NCBI RefSeq assembly: GCF_001813675.1
Contig: NZ_KV813662.1
Coordinates: forward strand, 121,843 to 159,551
From: Streptococcus sp. HMSC078D09
GTDB taxonomy: Bacteria > Bacillota > Bacilli > Lactobacillales > Streptococcaceae
DNA: 37,709 nucleotides
Direction of reading: 5' to 3'
Shown here: one piece after another, positions 33,785-37,709 of the stretch
Layout: every line of letters starts with the position of its first letter
How positions within the stretch are numbered: the stretch's first letter is position 1
Translations under genes and position numbers: made by a program
Notes under the pieces: generated by a model
What the model was told of the DNA's origin: nothing
What the model saw: only the letters and a program-made list of their open reading frames with translations
The model's database searches: none

Positions 33785-33797
33785 AAAGAAGAAAGAA

Positions 33798-35369
33798 TTG
33801 AAATTCAACGAATTTAACTTATCTGCTGAATTATTAGCAGAAATCGAAAAAGCTGGCTTTGTAGAAGCAAGCCCCATCCAAGAACAAACCATTCCTTTGG
33901 CCCTTGAAGGAAAAGATGTCATTGGTCAAGCGCAAACAGGGACCGGTAAAACGGCTGCTTTTGGTCTTCCAACTTTGGAGAAGATTGATGTCGATAACAC
34001 AGTAATCCAAGCCCTTGTTATTGCTCCGACGCGTGAGTTGGCGGTTCAAAGTCAGGAAGAACTCTTCCGCTTTGGACGCAGTAAGGGTGTCAAAGTTCGC
34101 TCTGTCTATGGTGGATCAAGCATTGAAAAGCAAATTAAAGCTTTGAAGTCAGGTGCTCACATCGTTGTGGGAACACCTGGACGTTTGCTAGATTTGATCA
34201 AGCGCAAGGCCTTGAAACTCGATCATATTGAAACCTTGATCCTGGATGAAGCAGATGAAATGCTCAATATGGGCTTCTTGGAAGATATCGAAGCCATCAT
34301 TAGCCGTGTTCCGGAAACACGCCAAACCTTGCTCTTTTCAGCAACGATGCCAGAAGCCATCAAACGCATTGGTGTTCAGTTTATGAAAGAACCCGAACAC
34401 GTTAAGATCGCAGCCAAAGAATTGACCACCGACTTGGTCGATCAATACTATATTCGTGTCAAAGAAGGCGAAAAGTTTGATACCATGACTCGATTGATGG
34501 ATGTCGAGCAACCGGAGCTTGCCATTGTCTTTGGTCGGACTAAACGCCGGGTCGATGAATTGACGCGTGGCTTGAAGATCCGTGGTTTCCGAGCAGAAGG
34601 GATTCACGGAGATTTGGATCAAAACAAACGTCTCCGTGTCCTTCGTGACTTTAAAAATGGGAACTTGGACGTCTTGGTGGCAACGGACGTTGCGGCACGT
34701 GGTTTGGACATTTCAGGTGTGACCCATGTCTACAACTACGATATTCCACAAGATCCAGAAAGCTATGTTCACCGGATCGGACGGACAGGTCGTGCTGGGA
34801 AAACAGGGCAATCCATTACCTTTGTTTCGCCAAATGAAATGGGCTATTTGCAAATCATTGAGAACTTGACTAAAAAGCGGATGAAGGGAATGAAACCTGC
34901 AACAGCAGCAGAAGCCTTCCAAGCGAAAAAACAAGTAGCGCTGAAGAAAATTGAGCGAGACTTTGAGGATGAAAAAATCCGAACGAACTTTGAGAAGTTT
35001 GGTAAGGATGCTCGCAAATTGGCTGCAGAATTCACTCCTGAAGAATTGGCTATGTATATCTTGAGCTTGACCGTTCAAGATCCAGATAGTCTTCCAGAAG
35101 TTGAAATTGCGCGTGAAAAACCATTGCCATTTAAACCATCCGGTGGTGGCTTTGGTGGAAAAGGCAAAGGTGGCCGTGGAAATGGCCGTCGTGGAGACCA
35201 ACGCCGTGATCGGAATCGCAGAGATGACCGTGAAGGTGGACGACGTGATTTCAAACGCAAGTCCAATAAAAACAGCCGGGACTTTGAAGGCAAAGGCAAC
35301 AAACGTCCTCATCGTACGTCAAGTGAAAAGAAAAATGGATTTGTCATCCGCAATAAAGGGGATAAATAA
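33798..35369 (+). CDS. cshA: DEAD-box ATP-dependent RNA helicase CshA
   Basis: CshA unwinds structured RNA and takes part in RNA decay and cold adaptation. The 523-residue protein has the Q motif ([20 protein letters not shown]), motif [26 protein letters not shown] in LLFSATMP, and [10 protein letters not shown]. The C-terminus is a long basic tail rich in Gly, Arg and Asn, as in CshA. Translation starts at TTG; the residues match the usual MKFNEFNLS start and no ATG lies near. The site upstream (AGAAGAAAG) is weak. The start codon lies 13 nt after a leader ORF, which suggests coupled initiation. Confidence 0.95.
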   Translation: MKFNEFNLSAELLAEIEKAGFVEASPIQEQTIPLALEGKDVIGQAQTGTGKTAAFGLPTLEKIDVDNTVIQALVIAPTRELAVQSQEELFRFGRSKGVKVRSVYGGSSIEKQIKALKSGAHIVVGTPGRLLDLIKRKALKLDHIETLILDEADEMLNMGFLEDIEAIISRVPETRQTLLFSATMPEAIKRIGVQFMKEPEHVKIAAKELTTDLVDQYYIRVKEGEKFDTMTRLMDVEQPELAIVFGRTKRRVDELTRGLKIRGFRAEGIHGDLDQNKRLRVLRDFKNGNLDVLVATDVAARGLDISGVTHVYNYDIPQDPESYVHRIGRTGRAGKTGQSITFVSPNEMGYLQIIENLTKKRMKGMKPATAAEAFQAKKQVALKKIERDFEDEKIRTNFEKFGKDARKLAAEFTPEELAMYILSLTVQDPDSLPEVEIAREKPLPFKPSGGGFGGKGKGGRGNGRRGDQRRDRNRRDDREGGRRDFKRKSNKNSRDFEGKGNKRPHRTSSEKKNGFVIRNKGDK

Positions 35370-35378
35370 GTCCTAAGA

Positions 35379-35405
35379 ACGGTCTAGCAATAGGCCGTCT
35401 TTTTA
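35379..35405 (+). terminator. cshA terminator
   Basis: The stem ACGGTCTA/TAGGCCGT (one wobble) has a GCAA loop and is followed by CTTTTT, 9 nt after the stop codon. Confidence 0.88.
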
Positions 35406-35419
35406 ATGAAAATCAAAAA

Positions 35420-35450
35420 TACAAGGGTTAACTAGCTGTTAACCCTTGTA
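35420..35450. repeat. Perfect 13-bp inverted repeat in the cshA-epimerase gap
   Basis: TACAAGGGTTAAC (35420-35432) and GTTAACCCTTGTA (35438-35450) are separated by 5 nt. No T-run follows, so it is either a protein-binding site or an mRNA hairpin. A ribosome binding site (AAGGAGA, 35458-35464) and an 11-codon ORF (35470-35505) come directly after. The remaining 150 nt up to the next promoter are AT-rich, and I see no gene in them that I can support. Confidence 0.5.
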
Positions 35451-35653
35451 TATTTATAAGGAGACCTAAATGATAACTGACTCTTTTAGAAAAAATGTAT
35501 CATGATAAGGAGCATCCAAAAAAGTCAGACAACAGAAAGAATGAATTCCTAAAACGGAATATTTCTGTTAACATATTAAGTCTACAATTATTTCCAAGCC
35601 TTGTCAAGGATTTTTTCTTATTTTTTTAAAATTTTTGACTAGAAAAATAAAAA

Positions 35654-35681
35654 TTGACAATCTCTTCTAAAAGGTTATAAT
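35654..35681 (+). promoter_or_regulatory. Consensus promoter of the epimerase gene
   Basis: TTGACA (35654-35659) and TATAAT (35676-35681) are both perfect, with a 16-bp spacer. It is the closest match to the sigma-A consensus in the window. The AT-rich near-palindrome at about 35687-35706 could be an operator. Confidence 0.88.
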
Positions 35682-35720
35682 GAATATAATAACTATACTA
35701 ATTATAAAGAGGTGTCGCCC

Positions 35721-36614
35721 ATGGTGATTGCATTAAAAAATGATGATCTAGAAGTACAATTTAAGACATTTGGAGGGGAATTGAGCTCCATTCGAAGTAA
35801 AGAAGGCATAGAATATCTTTGGCAAGGGGATCCAGAGTATTGGTCAGGACAAGCGCCAGTTCTGTTTCCAATTTGCGGGAGCGTTCGTAATGGCCAAGTG
35901 CAGTATCATCTAAAAGATGGAGTGAAGACAGGCCAGCTTCCAAGACACGGCCTCATTCGCAAGAGAGAGTTTGAACTCAAAGAACAAACAGACAATCGCC
36001 TTGTCTTTGAAATCAGCTCTAACGACGAAAGCTTACAAAATTATCCCTACCATTTTCGAGTGGAAATCGCTTATGAATTGAAAGGGAAAGAAATCACCAT
36101 CACCTATCGCTTGCAAAATCTAGAGTCAGATCAAGTCATGCCTTATTTCATTGGAGGGCATCCAGCCTTTCGTTGTCCCCTTTTAGCAGATGAAGACTAT
36201 GAAGACTACGAGTTGATTTTTGAAAAAGAAGAAAGCTGTAGCGTTCCTCTCTTGTTCACAGAAACCGGTTTGGTTGATCGCCTGCAGCGGACACCATTTT
36301 TAGACCATAGTCGTAGCTTACCTTTGCGCCATGAACTGTTTGAAAAAGATGCCATTATTTTAGATCAATTAGCGTCCAAATCTGTGCAGCTCCTCTCGAA
36401 AAAATCTGGTAAAGGTTTGGAATTTGATTTTGCAGATTTTGAAAATCTGGTCCTTTGGTCTACAAATAACAAGGGGCCCTTCATTGCCTTAGAGCCTTGG
36501 ACGGGTATTTCCACATCTGCAGAAGAGGGCGATTTCTTCGAAGATAAAAAAGGGGTGATCCAGTTGGCTCCTCAAGAGACACGGAGTCACCAGTACCGTA
36601 TCACCATTTTGTAA
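35721..36614 (+). CDS. Aldose 1-epimerase family protein (LacX-like)
   Basis: This 297-residue protein belongs to the galactose mutarotase superfamily, close to LacX/YihR-type members. GGELSSIRSKEGIEYLWQGD and PVLFPICGSV lie near the N-terminus, PRHGLIRKREF follows, and IGGHPAFRCPL supplies a catalytic His. The segment FIALEPWTGISTS near the end is also typical. It should interconvert sugar anomers; the sugar is unknown and no sugar pathway genes adjoin. I start at the ATG at 35721, after AAAGAGGTG, rather than a GTG nine bases upstream that overlaps this site. Confidence 0.88.
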   Translation: MVIALKNDDLEVQFKTFGGELSSIRSKEGIEYLWQGDPEYWSGQAPVLFPICGSVRNGQVQYHLKDGVKTGQLPRHGLIRKREFELKEQTDNRLVFEISSNDESLQNYPYHFRVEIAYELKGKEITITYRLQNLESDQVMPYFIGGHPAFRCPLLADEDYEDYELIFEKEESCSVPLLFTETGLVDRLQRTPFLDHSRSLPLRHELFEKDAIILDQLASKSVQLLSKKSGKGLEFDFADFENLVLWSTNNKGPFIALEPWTGISTSAEEGDFFEDKKGVIQLAPQETRSHQYRITIL

Positions 36615-36620
36615 ATGAAA

Positions 36621-36654
36621 AACCGTTGGACTATGGAGTCCGACGGTTCTTTTT
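36621..36654. terminator. Terminator shared by the convergent epimerase and GIY-YIG genes
   Basis: A 12-bp stem, AACCGTTGGACT/AGTCCGACGGTT, is followed by CTTTTT on the plus strand. The right arm lies within the last codons of the GIY-YIG gene, so the coding end and the terminator overlap. Confidence 0.85.
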
Positions 36655-36894
36655 GATATAGTTTAGCTTTGCTTGGCGTGATTTCTTTTTAAAGAGAGCC
36701 TCGGCAGACATAGCAGAGGGTTTATCTGGATAGGATTCTTGGTAAAGAAGTTTAACGGGGAGGCGAGCCCGTGTGTATTTGGCGCCTTTTCCAGCATTGT
36801 GCGTCTTCAAGCGTTTTTCGACATCAGTGGTGTAGCCAGTGTAGAGGGAGCCATCCGCACACTCTAGGACATACATGTAAGCCTTAGTTTCCAT
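36631..36894 (-). CDS. GIY-YIG domain protein (UPF0213, YazA/YhbQ-like)
   Basis: This 87-residue single-domain GIY-YIG protein shows [20 protein letters not shown] with the motif, then [20 protein letters not shown] and the Glu of [14 protein letters not shown]. Such proteins are nuclease-like, but their target is unknown. I start at 36894; this ATG overlaps the methyltransferase stop by 11 bp, so the two are coupled. An upstream ATG would lie inside the neighbour. Bacillus has the same pair (yabB-yazA). The last codons form one arm of the terminator shared with the epimerase gene. Confidence 0.9.
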   Translation of the reverse strand: METKAYMYVLECADGSLYTGYTTDVEKRLKTHNAGKGAKYTRARLPVKLLYQESYPDKPSAMSAEALFKKKSRQAKLNYIKKNRRTP

Positions 36895-37630
36895 AGTAGA
36901 TCTCATGAATCTCGTCTGTATAGCTGCCGTCTTCATTGTGAATAAAGAGGGGAGGTAGAATTTTTAAACCATCCAGTGAGCCATCCTTGATCGCCTCAAT
37001 CAATAACATATTCGCCTCTTTGGTCATTTTGGGATAGACAAACTGGATCCGCTTGGGTGCAAGATTGTAACGCTTCATAGTTTCGATGATATCTAAAAAG
37101 CGATCTGGACGATGGACCATCGCTAAGCGACCATTTGATTTGAGAACCCGCTGGGCCACATGGCAAATCTCATCTAAGTTGGTGGTAATTTCATGCCGAG
37201 CTAAGAGGTAGTGTTCACTCTCATTGAGATTGGAATGCTCATCCACCTTGAAATAAGGAGGATTGCAGAGGATAATATCCACCTTACTGCCCTTGATATG
37301 TTGGGGTAAATGCTTGAGGTCATCGGTGATCATGGACATTTGCTGGTTCAAGTCATTGAGGGCAATGGAGCGGGTAGCCATATCCGCTAGACGTTCCTGA
37401 ATTTCGACACCAATGATCTGAGCCTCTGTCCGAGTGCTTGCAAAGAGTCCCACAGCCCCATTTCCAGCGCAGAGATCTACGATCAAGCCTCGCTTGGGCA
37501 ATTTTGGAAAGCGCGAGAGGAGGACGCTATCCACGGAGTAACTAAAGACTTCCCGATTTTGTATAATTTTCACATCACTTGAAAAGAGTTGATTGACGCG
37601 CTCGCCGTCTTTTAATTCGATATCTGTCAT
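36884..37630 (-). CDS. tRNA1(Val) (adenine37-N6)-methyltransferase-like protein (TrmN6/YabB)
   Basis: This 248-residue class I SAM-dependent methyltransferase has the SAM-binding loop [12 protein letters not shown] (about residues 51-62), the acidic VEIQERL, and the N6-adenine motif NPPYF. It fits the YfiC/YabB family, whose Escherichia coli member methylates A37 of tRNA1(Val). The N-terminal part ([20 protein letters not shown]) is characteristic. The start codon follows the -10 sequence by only 6 nt, so the mRNA may be leaderless. It is translationally coupled to the GIY-YIG gene downstream. Confidence 0.9.
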   Translation of the reverse strand: MTDIELKDGERVNQLFSSDVKIIQNREVFSYSVDSVLLSRFPKLPKRGLIVDLCAGNGAVGLFASTRTEAQIIGVEIQERLADMATRSIALNDLNQQMSMITDDLKHLPQHIKGSKVDIILCNPPYFKVDEHSNLNESEHYLLARHEITTNLDEICHVAQRVLKSNGRLAMVHRPDRFLDIIETMKRYNLAPKRIQFVYPKMTKEANMLLIEAIKDGSLDGLKILPPLFIHNEDGSYTDEIHEIYYGN

Positions 37631-37636
37631 GGCTCT

Positions 37637-37645
37637 ATTATAGCA
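37637..37645 (-). promoter_or_regulatory. Promoter of the methyltransferase gene, possibly leaderless
   Basis: On the minus strand TGC-TATAAT ends 6 nt before the ATG, so transcription should begin at or beside the start codon. No ribosome binding site is present. Confidence 0.6.
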
Positions 37646-37679
37646 TGAAAAGAGGCTTGGGGAAAGATCGATAAAACAT

Positions 37680-37709
37680 AAAAAGAGGCTGGAACAAAAG
37701 TCCTAGCCT
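37680..37709 (-). repeat. R2 repeat, copy 4 (cut by the window edge)
   Basis: AGAGGCTGGAACAAAAGTCC followed by TAGCCT matches the hairpin end of the R2 family in the orientation of copy 1. The rest lies outside the window. Confidence 0.75.

Noticed and set aside
35101..35376. Frames overlapping the cshA C-terminal tail on both strands
   Set aside because: They are shadows created by the repetitive Gly/Arg-rich codons of the helicase tail.
35495..35629. A 44-codon frame starting MYHDKEHPKKSD
   Set aside because: No suitable ribosome binding site precedes it, it ends in a low-complexity Phe run, and it overlaps AT-rich promoter-like DNA. It could be a remnant but cannot be supported.

Overview
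The window looks like a chromosomal segment of an oral Streptococcus (mitis, sanguinis or parasanguinis type). The evidence is low to moderate GC, strong AAGGAG-type ribosome binding sites, extended -10 promoters, and two gene orders typical of the genus: glmU-nudF-macP-mtnN and pbp2B-recR-ddl-murF. The species cannot be fixed from the sequence alone. No rRNA, tRNA, CRISPR array, intact insertion sequence or prophage is visible.

Layout. 1-3524: an orphan oligopeptide-binding lipoprotein on the minus strand, then a PadR regulator and a membrane protein behind a promoter with a 13-bp inverted repeat; a perfect CiaR-type direct repeat lies between them. 3537-8310: a BOX-like composite repeat, an amino acid permease, a Tad2-like (DUF2829) protein overlapping a short-chain dehydrogenase, and an AT-rich ABC transporter pair that looks acquired. 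8410-13484: Nudix and ASCH proteins, the glmU-nudF-macP-mtnN cluster (cell-wall precursor synthesis, nucleotide clean-up, PBP2a activation, methylthioadenosine recycling), and nth. 13751-19297: a second orphan oligopeptide-binding lipoprotein, a lipoprotein gene bracketed by two copies of the 3' end of a VOC-family gene, exoA, and a DUF3290/DUF421 membrane pair. 19719-25745: pbp2B, recR, ddl, murF and a Nudix gene. 25776-29867: three tandem YwaF/TIGR02206 membrane proteins and a DUF2207 protein. 30053-33010: prfC, a PH-domain protein and a CorA transporter. 33011-37709: a long gene-poor stretch leading to the DEAD-box helicase cshA, an aldose-1-epimerase-like gene, and a convergent methyltransferase/GIY-YIG pair.

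Two repeat families sit between genes. Family R1 (copies at 1, 9462 and 19353) has terminal inverted repeats and internal hairpins whose paired bases change together between copies. Family R2 (copies at 3537, 15832, 23507 and 37680) has terminator-like ends and a variable middle that in one copy resembles the pneumococcal boxB module.

The most interesting unexplained signals are the R1 family, the cshA leader (two well-started mini-ORFs, the second running through a terminator-like hairpin just before a TTG start), and the prfC leader, where the best ribosome binding site serves an ATG-TAG start-stop codon pair. All functional statements about these are inference from sequence.
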